A DNA stretch of 64,000 nt from Parapedobacter flavus (GCF_035818675.1 NZ_JAYKZZ010000004.1:248001-312000); one strand, 5' to 3'. Numbered from the stretch's first letter, positions 25,742-34,286 are shown. A program made the numbers and translations. The notes: generated by a model not told the origin, from the letters alone.

Positions 25742-26485
25742 TTATTTTCCCAATTGTTCGCTGGTTAGTCCGAAGCGCCGCTCCCGGTTTTGATAGGTGG
25801 CCAGGGCTTCAAACAGGTCATCCCGCCTAAATTCGGGCCACATCTTGTCGGTAAAATAAAGCTCGGCGTAGGCCAGTTGCCACAGCAGGTAATTGCTGAT
25901 GCGCTGCTCGCCGCTGGTCCGGATCATCAGTTCCGGATCGGGCATGCCGCTCGTGGTCAGCTGTTGGGCTACGCGGTTTTCGTCGATATCATCGGGGGAT
26001 AGGTCGCCCGACTGTACTTGCCGTGCCAGCTGCCGTGCGGCTTCCGTAATTTCCCACCGTGCGCTGTAACTCAGTGCGAGGGTGAGTGTACAGTTCGTGT
26101 TGTTCGCTGTTTTTTCCATGGCCTCCTGCAGGCGGGCATAGCATTTCGGTGGCAGTTGGTCGAGGTTCCCGATGGCGTTGAGCTTCACACCGTTGTCCAT
26201 CAGCGTTTTCGTCTCTTTGTTGATCGTATTGACCAGCAGTTCCATCAATGCAGACACCTCGAGCTTCGGGCGGTTCCAGTTTTCTGTAGAGAAGGCATAG
26301 AGCGTAAGGTACTTGATGCCGATTTCCACAGCCCCTTCCACCGTATCGCGCACGGCTTTAACGCCGTTCTTATGGCCAAATACCCGCAACTTTCCGCGCT
26401 CCTTGGCCCATCGTCCATTTCCATCCATGATGATGGCCACATGCTCCGGCAGCCTTGCTTTATCAATCGTGTCCTTAATGTCCAT
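25742..26485 (-). CDS. uppS: Undecaprenyl diphosphate synthase (isoprenyl transferase)
   Basis: Makes the C55 lipid carrier for peptidoglycan and polysaccharide assembly by adding cis-isoprene units to farnesyl diphosphate. The 247-residue protein has the signature HVAIIMDGNGRWAKERG with catalytic Asp21, then TLYAFSTENWNRP, and the C-terminal pyrophosphate-binding PELMIRTSGEQRISNYLLWQLAYAE. The length is typical. It lies between DUF6089 and bamA in the envelope operon. Confidence 0.97.
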   Translation of the reverse strand: MDIKDTIDKARLPEHVAIIMDGNGRWAKERGKLRVFGHKNGVKAVRDTVEGAVEIGIKYLTLYAFSTENWNRPKLEVSALMELLVNTINKETKTLMDNGVKLNAIGNLDQLPPKCYARLQEAMEKTANNTNCTLTLALSYSARWEITEAARQLARQVQSGDLSPDDIDENRVAQQLTTSGMPDPELMIRTSGEQRISNYLLWQLAYAELYFTDKMWPEFRRDDLFEALATYQNRERRFGLTSEQLGK

Positions 26486-26522
26486 TCTTAATTTGGCGCA
26501 AAGTTAAGATTTTTTTGAGGAC

Positions 26523-27362
26523 TTACTGCCACTCCGGGCAACCGCCTTTGAAGATGGTATAAGAAAGGGTAATGCCCACGGTCATAAACGAATCGTATGG
26601 GCGCCCATCGCCGCGCTGGGTGTTGGCGGTGGCGTTTGGTGAATTGCGGTAGGCGAGGTATTCCCAATCGCTGACGCTCCGGTCCGGCGACAAGAAGGGT
26701 AAGATGGGCGACGTGGTCGAAACGTTCGAGTAATTCCCGCTCACGTCGTCGAGGTAGTCCGTCAGCGTGAGGCGGTAGCCCAGCTCCACACCCACCGACC
26801 ACGGTCCGCGGAGGTTATATTTAAAGCCGGCCCCGAAGGGGATGGAGTACGCGAATTGTGCATACATGTCGGGGTTTTCCGTTACGTTATACTCGGTACG
26901 CATTTCCCGGAGAGACACCTTCTCGGGCGACCCGCCTGTCGCCGAGGGCACGTACCACTTCGGGTCGAAAGAAACCACGCCGATGCCCGCAAAAATATAC
27001 GGCGTATATACAATCCGTCCCCGCTGCGGCAGCCATTTGAAGAAGTTGAAATCCACCACGGCCGATGCTTCCATGATCGGTCCGAAGAACCCAAGGTTTC
27101 GGTTCCGGCGCTGTTGCACCCGCGAATGCCGGTCGTGCCCATACGTATTCGCATACGCAAAATTGCCCCGTATACCCCAGGTGTGGTTGAGGTTATACTT
27201 GACGAAAGCACCTGCCGCCCAATCGTTGAATCTCAGCGGGTTTTCGGGATTGATATCACCCATATAACCCGATGCACCCCCCTGCAACCCCAGCTCCCAT
27301 TCTTGCGCGCTGGCGATGGAAAACAAAAAGATAAAACATACGGTGGTGATTCCTCTAAGCAT
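26523..27362 (-). CDS. DUF6089-family outer-membrane beta-barrel protein
   Basis: A 279-residue exported protein (signal MLRGITTVCFIFLFSIASAQ) with a small-barrel pattern: WELGLQGGASGYMGDINPENPL, TWGIRGNFAYANTYGHD, YTPYIFAGIGVVSFDPKWY, and AYSIPFGAGFKYNL. The position between nadK and uppS is where Bacteroidota carry this family. Function is unknown, but the conserved placement suggests a role in outer-membrane assembly. The minus-strand frame fits the barrel pattern; the plus-strand ORFs here are shadows. Confidence 0.88.
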   Translation of the reverse strand: MLRGITTVCFIFLFSIASAQEWELGLQGGASGYMGDINPENPLRFNDWAAGAFVKYNLNHTWGIRGNFAYANTYGHDRHSRVQQRRNRNLGFFGPIMEASAVVDFNFFKWLPQRGRIVYTPYIFAGIGVVSFDPKWYVPSATGGSPEKVSLREMRTEYNVTENPDMYAQFAYSIPFGAGFKYNLRGPWSVGVELGYRLTLTDYLDDVSGNYSNVSTTSPILPFLSPDRSVSDWEYLAYRNSPNATANTQRGDGRPYDSFMTVGITLSYTIFKGGCPEWQ

Positions 27363-27373
27363 TTTTGTTGTCA

Positions 27374-27429
27374 GTCTTCGGTCTTTAATCTTTTGTCTAA
27401 AGTCTCTTGTCTAAAGTCTATTGTCTCCT
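27374..27429. repeat. Tandem 7-nt repeat (GTCTNNN), eight units
   Basis: Heptamers GTCTTCG, GTCTTTA, ATCTTTT, GTCTAAA, GTCTCTT, GTCTAAA, GTCTATT, GTCTCCT are arranged head to tail. The last unit overlaps the nadK stop codon. It occupies the whole gap between nadK and the DUF6089 gene. Confidence 0.88.
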
Positions 27430-28315
27430 AATAATTCCGCGCATCCAGTCCCCACAGCAGCTTATTGCGCAGGGTGGAAAAATAGCGGTAGTTTTTCAGC
27501 CGTATCAGCTTGGCTTGGTAGGGGGCCTTGCGTACCGTCAGCCGTATAGCTGACGACACCGCCGTGGTTTTCGAATCGCACGACAGCAGGAATTTACCAC
27601 TCCGGCTTTCGATGTCGAGCCGCAGTTCCACTTCGTCGGAAATCACCACAGGTCGCACGTTGAGGTTATGTGGCGAGATTGGCGTAATCACGAAGTTGCC
27701 GCTTCCCGGCATAAGGATGGGCCCACCGCAGCTCAGCGAGTAGGCCGTAGACCCCGTAGGGGTAGCCACGATAATGCCATCGGCCCAGTAAGCATTCAGC
27801 AGCTCACCATTTACATGGGCGTTTATGGTAATCATGGCCGAACTATCCGATTTGAAGAGCGTCACATCGTTGAGCGCAAAATGGTCTCCGCCAAACAGGT
27901 TGGTCTGCGTCGACTCCACCGATACCAGCGTCCGTTGCTGGATGTCGTAATCCTCGCGTAGGATGGCGTCCATGGCGGCATCGATGTCGTCCTTGCTGAT
28001 ATCGGCCAAAAAGCCGAGCCTGCCGAAGTTGATGCCCGCTACGGGGATGCCCGAGTCGCCCACGATAGATACCGCCGCCAACATGGTGCCGTCGCCGCCC
28101 AGGCTGAGCATGAAGCCCACATCGCCGGGCAATCCGTCCTTCGCGTTGTAGGTATTCAGCGGCTGCGGACAAACCACTTGCTGTTGATCCAGGAAGTCGT
28201 AAAACGCGCCATATATCCACAGCTCCGCGCCTTTGGCGGTCAATGAGTCAAATAAATGTTGTACATAAGGAATCACCGACGGTTGGAATTCCCTCCCGTA
28301 AACCGCTATCTTCAT
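27428..28315 (-). CDS. nadK: NAD kinase
   Basis: Phosphorylates NAD to NADP using ATP (or polyphosphate in some bacteria). The 295-residue protein has the GGDGTM motif with catalytic Asp75, the NE/D region HFALNDVTLFKSDSSAM, the GSTAYSLSCGGPI segment, and the PISPHNLNVRPVV strand. It is preceded by a CBS/ACT protein with a 4-bp gap and followed by DUF6089, as in related genomes. Confidence 0.97.
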   Translation of the reverse strand: MKIAVYGREFQPSVIPYVQHLFDSLTAKGAELWIYGAFYDFLDQQQVVCPQPLNTYNAKDGLPGDVGFMLSLGGDGTMLAAVSIVGDSGIPVAGINFGRLGFLADISKDDIDAAMDAILREDYDIQQRTLVSVESTQTNLFGGDHFALNDVTLFKSDSSAMITINAHVNGELLNAYWADGIIVATPTGSTAYSLSCGGPILMPGSGNFVITPISPHNLNVRPVVISDEVELRLDIESRSGKFLLSCDSKTTAVSSAIRLTVRKAPYQAKLIRLKNYRYFSTLRNKLLWGLDARNY

Positions 28316-28319
28316 GGTA

Positions 28320-28982
28320 TTACATATTGATATAGTTCATCAACTGCGCATAGCGGTCGCGTGAGTTGTCGCGGCTATTTTCGTCGTTGTATGTTGATTT
28401 AACGGTATAGTCGTGCCGCAGGAACGCGGCCACGATAGACGAGATGTCTGCCGTATTCACCTTGATGGTCACCTCCAGCCGGGAAGAGTCGGTAAACATC
28501 CGTACGTACGAGCTGAGTATCTGTGTGTTCTCCGCTTCGACGATATGGGCAATGTGCGATAACGCATTATCGCGGTTACCCATTTCCAGGATGATGATGC
28601 CGCCCGGGTGATTAACCGACATGGTCTGCCCCAGGGCGTCGATCACATCGAGCGGGGTCAGCGCGCCCAGGTAAAGGTGTTCCTCATCGAGCACCGGCAA
28701 CAGGTCGATCGGGTGGATCTGAAAAAACAAAACAGCATCGTAGATGTGCTGGGTGTCGAACAGGTGTGCCGGCTGGTAGGCGACACCCAATTGCTCAATG
28801 CGTTCCGCCATGTGCTCCCCCCCCGATAGCGATTCATATGAAACGAGCCCCATAAAAGCATCATCTTTTACGACCGGCAGTTGCGTCAACCGCAAATCGG
28901 CCATTTTGTCCAAGACGAAACGTTTGCTGTCCGTGGGTGTCACCGCGTAGTTACGGTCGGTTATCACTTGGCCTATATTCAT
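28320..28982 (-). CDS. CBS-domain protein with C-terminal ACT-like domain
   Basis: A 220-residue cytoplasmic protein with two CBS motifs in residues about 1-125 (TDSKRFVLDKMADLRLTQLPVVKDD, then HPIDLLPVLDEEHLYLGALTP) and an ACT-like region after residue 140 (GIIILEMGNRDNALSHIAHIVEAENTQIL). CBS pairs usually bind adenosyl ligands. It is the first gene of the nadK-bamA operon and may sense nucleotides there, but no experimental function can be assigned. Confidence 0.85.
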   Translation of the reverse strand: MNIGQVITDRNYAVTPTDSKRFVLDKMADLRLTQLPVVKDDAFMGLVSYESLSGGEHMAERIEQLGVAYQPAHLFDTQHIYDAVLFFQIHPIDLLPVLDEEHLYLGALTPLDVIDALGQTMSVNHPGGIIILEMGNRDNALSHIAHIVEAENTQILSSYVRMFTDSSRLEVTIKVNTADISSIVAAFLRHDYTVKSTYNDENSRDNSRDRYAQLMNYINM

Positions 28983-29214
28983 AATCGTTGTTCCACCTCC
29001 TTCGCGCCTGTTTATTTATTAAACGATTGAAATGCATAATCGTTTAATGTAAATTCATCCGCTTGCCAAAAATAGTCGCTTTTCGCGATTTCAACGACTA
29101 AATTCTGTTTTTTTATTGAGCACGCAACAATTTCGGAACTTTTGCTACTTTTGGCTGCTATATTGATTTCTGGCGGCACTGCCCGTCGGAAAACCATGTA
29201 GAGAGAAGGTAGTT

Positions 29215-30039
29215 GTGGAAAACAGAGAGAAATACATCGTCGTCCGCGACGTCATCCGGAAGAAGAATCCGGCATTGCTGCGTTGGATGCCCCGGTTTGT
29301 GTTGCGTTACATCGAGCGCGTGGTGCGCGAAGATGACATCAACCGCGTAATGGATCATATCGGCCATTTGCATGGGCTCGAATTCGTCGATGCGCTCATC
29401 GGCGAACTGGGGGTTATCGTGGAGCTGACCGGCGAAGAACACATCCCACGGACGGGCGGTGTCATTTTTGCATCCAACCACCCGTTGGGCGGCCTGGATG
29501 GCGTGGCATTCATGCATGCACTGGGGAAATACCGCCAAGATATCAAGTTCCTCGTCAACGATATCCTACTCAACATCAAAAACCTGCAACCCCTGTTTGT
29601 AGGGGTAAACAAGCATGGCGCCCAGGGGCGGCAGGGCATCCGGCAGATCGAAGAAGCGTATGCCCAAGACCAGGCGTTGCTGGTGTTTCCCGCCGGACTG
29701 GTATCGCGCAAGCGGAATGGCAAAATCGCCGACCTCGAATGGAAGAAAAGCTTTATCGTTAAAGCTAAAAAATACCATCGTGACGTCGTGCCTGTTTATA
29801 TTGATGGGAAAAATTCGAGCTTTTTTTATAATTTCGCTCGCTTGCGGGAATCAGTTGGTGTGAAAACCAACATTGAAATGTTTTACCTCGCGGATGAACT
29901 TTTTAAGCAGAAAAACAAAAAAGTGACCATCCGTGTAGGAAAACCAATATCTTATACTTATTTTGACAGCTCTAAAAGTGAAAAGGAGTGGGCTGATGAA
30001 GTTAAGCAGACAGTATACAATTTAGCTCCTGAAAACTAA
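29215..30039 (+). CDS. PlsC-like acyltransferase (putative GlsA-type O-acyltransferase of amino-acid lipid synthesis)
   Basis: A 274-residue 1-acyl-glycerol-3-phosphate-acyltransferase-family protein starting with GTG. The HX4D-like catalytic block is altered: HPLGGLDGVAFMHALG shows H-x4-D, and the later motifs are LFVGVNKHGAQGRQGI, LLVFPAGLVSRKR and VVPVYIDGKNSSFF. The downstream gene begins 5 bp later and encodes an OlsB-like N-acyltransferase. In Bacteroides, glsB and glsA encode the N- and O-acyltransferases that make glycine lipids. The same pair is seen here, so a glycine- or ornithine-lipid product is likely. Amino-acid specificity is not visible in the sequence. Confidence 0.8.
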   Translation: MENREKYIVVRDVIRKKNPALLRWMPRFVLRYIERVVREDDINRVMDHIGHLHGLEFVDALIGELGVIVELTGEEHIPRTGGVIFASNHPLGGLDGVAFMHALGKYRQDIKFLVNDILLNIKNLQPLFVGVNKHGAQGRQGIRQIEEAYAQDQALLVFPAGLVSRKRNGKIADLEWKKSFIVKAKKYHRDVVPVYIDGKNSSFFYNFARLRESVGVKTNIEMFYLADELFKQKNKKVTIRVGKPISYTYFDSSKSEKEWADEVKQTVYNLAPEN

Positions 30040-30043
30040 CGAT

Positions 30044-31006
30044 ATGCAAGAGATCATAGCACCTGTTGACAGCAATTTAATCAAGAAGGAGCTTACCCAA
30101 GAGGCATTTATCCGCTATACCAATAATGGCAATAATGAAATCTATTTGGTAAACCATCGCCATGCACCGCACGCCGTGCGTGAAATCGGGCGATTGCGGG
30201 AAGTGACCTTCCGGGCTGCCGGTGGAGGCACTGGCTTGGCGCTGGATCTCGATGAGAACGACACGGGCGATGATGCCTACGACCAGCTGATTGCATGGAA
30301 TCCCGAAGATGAGGAAATCATTGCCGGTTACCGGCTGATCAGATGCAAGGATGTGGGGGTGAATGGCCACGGCGAGATCAACCTTTCCACTGCCCATTAT
30401 TTCCACTTCTCGCCCAAATTTATCGACGAATACCTGCCCTATACCATTGAGCTCGGCCGATCATTTGTGCAGCCCAAATACCAACCGGCCAAAGATAACC
30501 GCAAAGGCTTATTTTCGTTGGATAACCTCTGGGATGGCCTGGGTGCTGTGGTGAAGCTCAATCCCGATGTGAAGTATTTGTTCGGCAAGGTAACGATGTA
30601 CCCGCATTATAACCGCGAGGCGCGCGACCTGCTGATTTATTTCATGAACCACTATTTTCCCGATCGTGAACAGCTGGTGTGGCCCATCAAGCCGCTACAC
30701 TACTACAGCGACGAAGCGACGTTCGATCACGCTTTCGACGGACTGGAGTACAAAGAAGGGTATAAGCTGCTGAATAGCCGCGTGCGGGCGCTGGGCGAAA
30801 ACATCCCACCGTTAATCAATACGTACATGAACCTGTCGTCCACGATGATGACGTTCGGCACGGCCATCAACGACGAGTTTGGCACCGTGGAGGAAACCGG
30901 CATCATGATTACCATCGATGATATCTTCGAAAGCAAGAAAGAGCGCCATATCTCCACATATGAGCGGGATAAGGACTTTGGTACCCGCCACTTAACCTCC
31001 GGCTAG
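30044..31006 (+). CDS. OlsB/GlsB-like N-acyltransferase (GNAT fold)
   Basis: A 320-residue GNAT-superfamily acyltransferase. Family signatures are YLVNHRHAPHAVREIGRLREVTFR, the ELGRSFVQPKYQP block, and the start of an extended C-terminal region (LWDGLGAVVKLNPDVKYLFGKVTM). In Bacteroidota this family N-acylates glycine or ornithine with acyl-ACP as the first step of amino-acid lipid synthesis. It lies directly behind the PlsC-like gene. Its last 15 bp overlap the converging yqeY gene. Confidence 0.83.
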   Translation: MQEIIAPVDSNLIKKELTQEAFIRYTNNGNNEIYLVNHRHAPHAVREIGRLREVTFRAAGGGTGLALDLDENDTGDDAYDQLIAWNPEDEEIIAGYRLIRCKDVGVNGHGEINLSTAHYFHFSPKFIDEYLPYTIELGRSFVQPKYQPAKDNRKGLFSLDNLWDGLGAVVKLNPDVKYLFGKVTMYPHYNREARDLLIYFMNHYFPDREQLVWPIKPLHYYSDEATFDHAFDGLEYKEGYKLLNSRVRALGENIPPLINTYMNLSSTMMTFGTAINDEFGTVEETGIMITIDDIFESKKERHISTYERDKDFGTRHLTSG

Positions 31007-31447
31007 GAGCGCTTTGGCGATGGCAGATATGGTTTTGCCATCGGCCTTTCCGGCTAGCCGTTGATTGGCCAATCCCATTACTTTACCCATTTCTTTTGGG
31101 CCTGTTGCGCCGGTTTCGGCAATGATCTGCTTCACGATCTCTTCTACCTCGCCCTGGCTGAGCTGCTTGGGTAGGTATTCTTCGATGACGGACAATTCTT
31201 CCATCTCGATGGTGTAGAGGTCGTCGCGGCTTTGCTGCTGGTAGATTTCGGCCGACTCCCGGCGTTGCTTCGCCAGCTTTTGCAGTACGCTGATTTCCGT
31301 TGCTTCGGTCAGCGTTTCGGAAGGCCCCTTTTCGGTCTTGACCAGTAGGATAGCCGCTTTGATGGCACGGAGGCCGCGGAGGCGGCTATTGTCTTTGGCC
31401 AGCATGGCCGACTTGATTGCTTGGTCTATGGTGTCTTGTAAAGCCAT
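30992..31447 (-). CDS. GatB/YqeY domain protein
   Basis: A 151-residue protein of the YqeY family: starting MALQDTIDQAIKSAMLAKDN, then LRGLRAIKAAILLVKTEKG, and ending with the helical EIVKQIIAETGATGPKEMGKVMG and RLAGKADGKTISAIAKALL. It resembles the C-terminal tRNA-binding region of GatB/GatE. Its role is not established. The stop codon lies inside the coding sequence of the converging acyltransferase gene. Confidence 0.93.
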   Translation of the reverse strand: MALQDTIDQAIKSAMLAKDNSRLRGLRAIKAAILLVKTEKGPSETLTEATEISVLQKLAKQRRESAEIYQQQSRDDLYTIEMEELSVIEEYLPKQLSQGEVEEIVKQIIAETGATGPKEMGKVMGLANQRLAGKADGKTISAIAKALLAGG

Positions 31448-31523
31448 TTCAATGATTTTTTTGGAATTCCAAAGGTAATAAATAAGGACGGCAATCTGAA
31501 TTATTGAAGGGCTGTTTTATGGG

Positions 31524-32104
31524 TTGCTCGCTGCGCGAGGTGCTGGTTGCCTTTGCGAAAGGCTTTTTGTCGCTGGCCGCGACAGGGCGCTGTTCTTTGA
31601 CTTGCCCCAAAGAACCAAAGGGCAAGGCTGTGCCGCATTTGTCGTTCCGGCTGCGCGCTGGTGCAACGGCGCGAACCCTAGGCCGCCTGCACCCGTGACC
31701 CACCCGATGGCGGGATTCCGCTTGTTGGTGTGGGTACCCCATCGTTGCTGCAACGCACCACCACGGCCTGCACGTCCAACTGCGCCAAGGCCGATCCTGC
31801 CTCCGAATGGATGAGATTACAAATACCCAAACGCAGCTATCACAGACCTATCTACGCTCCAATCTATGCTTCAACACCGATCACATCATACCCCATGGCG
31901 AGCATGCGCGGGACGGGATGCGTTGGGGCGAAGCCATCCTAAGATAACAGCTGAACGCAGACGGCAACGGGTTGCAACGGCGTAGGCAAGCCGAGCACTT
32001 TTGGTTACTTTTGGTGCTTCAACCTGAGTGTAGCGAAAGCATGAGCACCGTTAAAGCTAAACGAAATAGCGAATAAAGTAACATGCCCCCGCGGCATAGA
32101 GCGG
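31524..32104 (+). repeat. Interspersed repeat element, copy A (inverted relative to copy B)
   Basis: This 581-bp segment fills the gap between yqeY and the 72-residue membrane protein gene and has no credible gene of its own. It is homologous to the reverse complement of 48924-49588. Conserved modules are 31524-31810 (against 49588-49298) and 31964-32104 (against 49065-48924, nearly identical). The middle (31811-31963) is divergent but shares short motifs such as GGCGAAGCCATCC. A translated frame in the first module (GCAAFVVPAARWCNGANPRP) is shared by both copies but is closed here after 96 codons. There are no obvious terminal inverted repeats and no transposase. Confidence 0.88.
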
Positions 32105-32165
32105 CACAAGAAAGAAAATCATCTCATATCAAAGACCTGGTGTTTTTTATTTCAAACAAATATAG

Positions 32166-32196
32166 TTGTAAATCAAAGCAACTTTAGCTAATTTTG
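32166..32196 (+). promoter_or_regulatory. Putative promoter of the 72-residue membrane protein gene
   Basis: TAATTTTG at 32189-32196 matches TAnnTTTG, with a TTG at 32166-32168 spaced 20 bp upstream. The box ends 20 bp before the ATG, leaving a short leader. Confidence 0.55.
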
Positions 32197-32216
32197 GCAG
32201 CAAATTGTTATTTATC

Positions 32217-32435
32217 ATGTCAACGACAGTAGAAAAGCGACCAGCACGGAAAACCATAAACAACGCAAATGAAACCCACTATTACGTTACACTGGCTATC
32301 GCCGTAGCGATAGGCTTGGTCGGTACGTTTTTACGGTTTGTTCAAGACTCCGCCCTGCTCTCCGGTATATCTTGGGTCTTATTGGCCATCGGTTGGCTCA
32401 TCGTGTTCCGCGTGGTGTTCCGGATCATTAAATAA
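32217..32435 (+). CDS. Small two-helix membrane protein of unknown function
   Basis: A 72-residue protein: a polar N-terminus (MSTTVEKRPARKTINNANE), then two hydrophobic segments (YYVTLAIAVAIGLVGTFLRF and LLSGISWVLLAIGWLIVFR) ending in a basic tail. No family recognised. The start ATG at 32217 has a promoter-like sequence just upstream. It is followed by the converging CBS gene. Confidence 0.75.
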   Translation: MSTTVEKRPARKTINNANETHYYVTLAIAVAIGLVGTFLRFVQDSALLSGISWVLLAIGWLIVFRVVFRIIK

Positions 32436-32462
32436 CGAGAACTCCCCTTAAACGACTTCCTG

Positions 32463-32900
32463 TTAACTCGTAATGTAGCTTTGCAATTGCGAGATGGTCT
32501 GTTGTTGGTCCTCAATGATCGATTTGACCAGATCGCCAATGGAAATAATGCCGACTACGAAGGTACCCTCCAATACGGGCAAATGCCTGAAATGGTTGTT
32601 GGTCATCAGCTGCATGCATTGATCAATCGCTTCATCCGGTGTGATGGTGTGCGGGTCTCTCGTCATCACCTCGCTGATTGCCGTATCTTTGGATGATTTT
32701 CCCTGCAGGATGATTTTACGGGCGTAATCCCGTTCGGTAAAAATCCCTTTCAACTGCTCGTTTTCGGTCATCACCAGGAGGGCGCTGATGTTTTTCTCCA
32801 TCATGATTTTCAGCGCTTCGAGCACGGAAGCGTCGGGACTTACCGCGTGTACGACAGTCGGTTTATTGTGGAGGATGTGCTTAACGGACTTCATGATCAT
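32463..32900 (-). CDS. CBS-domain pair protein
   Basis: A 145-residue protein consisting of two CBS motifs: ILHNKPTVVHAVSPDASVLEAL with NISALLVMTENEQLKGIFTERDYAR, then VMTRDPHTITPDEAIDQCMQLM with HFRHLPVLEGTFVVGIISIGDL. It probably binds an adenine nucleotide. The linkage to other genes is not informative. ATGs at 32900 and 32894 are both possible. Confidence 0.9.
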   Translation of the reverse strand: MIMKSVKHILHNKPTVVHAVSPDASVLEALKIMMEKNISALLVMTENEQLKGIFTERDYARKIILQGKSSKDTAISEVMTRDPHTITPDEAIDQCMQLMTNNHFRHLPVLEGTFVVGIISIGDLVKSIIEDQQQTISQLQSYITS

Positions 32901-33038
32901 TGCTTTATATTATTGGATAGTTCTATAAACCAGCGAGATCGCTGCATGAATTTCATAAACGGCAACAACGGTTATCATCGGTGTTTTCGCAAACACACGA
33001 TAAAGTTAGCATAAATCCAGAAGAAAACCTAATTTATC

Positions 33039-33473
33039 CTATCCGGCCATCCCCGCAGGCCACACGTGCCAAGGGATGCGCGAGAGGATGAGCACCAGCG
33101 CGATGAGGTAAAACGCCAGTACGGTGCCGTTCTGCTTTTTAGCTATGGTGAGCCGTTTAGCCTTTGAATACCCCACGGTAATCAGGATGATGGCCACCAA
33201 CATGATGAGTGGGTGTTCGAGGAAGTACAGGCGCGAGAGGCTGATTTTCATGGCTTCGCCGGAGGCTGCTTGGATGCCCAACGGCGAAATGAAATAAATG
33301 ACCAAGCCCACCACGAATTGCACGTGCGCGCATATCAACCCTAGCAGCGCCATCTTGCGGTTGTACCCTTTGTTTTGCAGGTAGGCAAAAAGGACATAGA
33401 GAATGGAGACGAGCAATCCCGCCAACAGCACGTAAGCGAGTGTGGAGTGTAAGTGTTTGAATCCGGTGTACAT
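33039..33473 (-). CDS. Four-helix integral membrane protein (cytochrome-b-like annotation in relatives)
   Basis: A 144-residue protein with four hydrophobic helices: HSTLAYVLLAGLLVSILYVLFAY, MALLGLICAHVQFVVGLVIYF, PLIMLVAIILITVGYS, and VLAFYLIALVLILSRIPW. Histidines His7, His9, one in the second helix and one before the third could in principle ligate heme, but no established heme-binding motif can be shown. Relatives are often labelled cytochrome B. Function remains unknown. Confidence 0.75.
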   Translation of the reverse strand: MYTGFKHLHSTLAYVLLAGLLVSILYVLFAYLQNKGYNRKMALLGLICAHVQFVVGLVIYFISPLGIQAASGEAMKISLSRLYFLEHPLIMLVAIILITVGYSKAKRLTIAKKQNGTVLAFYLIALVLILSRIPWHVWPAGMAG

Positions 33474-33480
33474 TTTTTTA

Positions 33481-33550
33481 GTGTTTAGTATTTAGTATTT
33501 AGTACTTAGCTGAAAGTGTCTTGTGTCTATCGTCTTATACCTGTTGTCTA
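33481..33550. repeat. Degenerate tandem 7-nt repeat
   Basis: Units GTGTTTA, GTATTTA, GTATTTA, GTACTTA, GCTGAAA, GTGTCTT, GTGTCTA, TCGTCTT, ATACCTG, TTGTCTA fit a 7-nt frame, the first four being strongest. It lies between the SprT-like gene and the downstream membrane protein gene, similar in style to the GTCTNNN tract beside nadK. Confidence 0.7.
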
Positions 33551-33577
33551 ATAGGCGCTAAAGTACGGAATAATTAT

Positions 33578-34222
33578 TTAATCGCCATCCGCTTTCCGGT
33601 GTTCAACAACCATCACTTCCGCTATCGGGCTAAACAGGTATATCCGTTGGGTTTTTACCTCAATGCATCGGTAGCGTTTCCTTATCCGTTCCTTTTTTTG
33701 GAATACGCGGCCGTTTTTCAGTGCAAAGACCGTGTCTTCGGGCAGCTGCTCCACGGTTTGTGCCGCTCCGTCCGGTGTGTCGTATCGTTTCAGTGTGCGG
33801 TACAGCTGCAGGTCCGTGCAGCTGGATGCCGCCGGATTGTCGAGGTAGCGGACGATGGCCTGCTGGATATCGTCGGGGAACAAGCCCGATTGGATGAACG
33901 GGCGCATAAGCTCCCTGAAATCGGACTTCCACTCCGGTCCATGGGGTTTCACCTTATTTTTGTAGGCATTCCATGTTTTCAGGTGGGCGAACTCGTGCAC
34001 CGTGGTGATGAGGAACGCATAGAGGTTCAGGTTATGGTTCACCGAGATGCGGTGCCCCTTGTCGCCATGCGGCGGCCGGTAATCGCCGAATTTCGAGGTG
34101 CGGCCCCGGCTGATGCGGAACAGGCACCCGCTGTCGTTGATCCAACGCGAGATGACCGGCGCAGCCGAAGCCGGCATGTATTTACGTAGCTGTGCGCTAA
34201 AGTCCTGCATCGGTGCAAACAT
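33578..34222 (-). CDS. SprT-like zinc metalloprotease domain protein
   Basis: A roughly 214-residue protein with the HEFAH zinc motif at residues 76-80 preceded by LYAFLITTV, and a downstream KPHGPEWKSDF segment (a histidine there may be the third ligand). This matches SprT-like domains, related to the Spartan protease of eukaryotes. The function in bacteria is unresolved. Starts at 34222 or 34210 (MQDFSAQLRKYMPAS) are possible. No signal peptide is seen. Confidence 0.85.
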   Translation of the reverse strand: MFAPMQDFSAQLRKYMPASAAPVISRWINDSGCLFRISRGRTSKFGDYRPPHGDKGHRISVNHNLNLYAFLITTVHEFAHLKTWNAYKNKVKPHGPEWKSDFRELMRPFIQSGLFPDDIQQAIVRYLDNPAASSCTDLQLYRTLKRYDTPDGAAQTVEQLPEDTVFALKNGRVFQKKERIRKRYRCIEVKTQRIYLFSPIAEVMVVEHRKADGD

Positions 34223-34286
34223 ACACTAAACGCGGCGGTAATCATAGGCAAACAATAGGCTGTCATAAAAAAAGCGAACAAAATTT

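Noticed and set aside
31449..31742. Minus-strand ORFs in copy A of the repeat
   Set aside because: They do not match the shared frame and have no counterpart in copy B.
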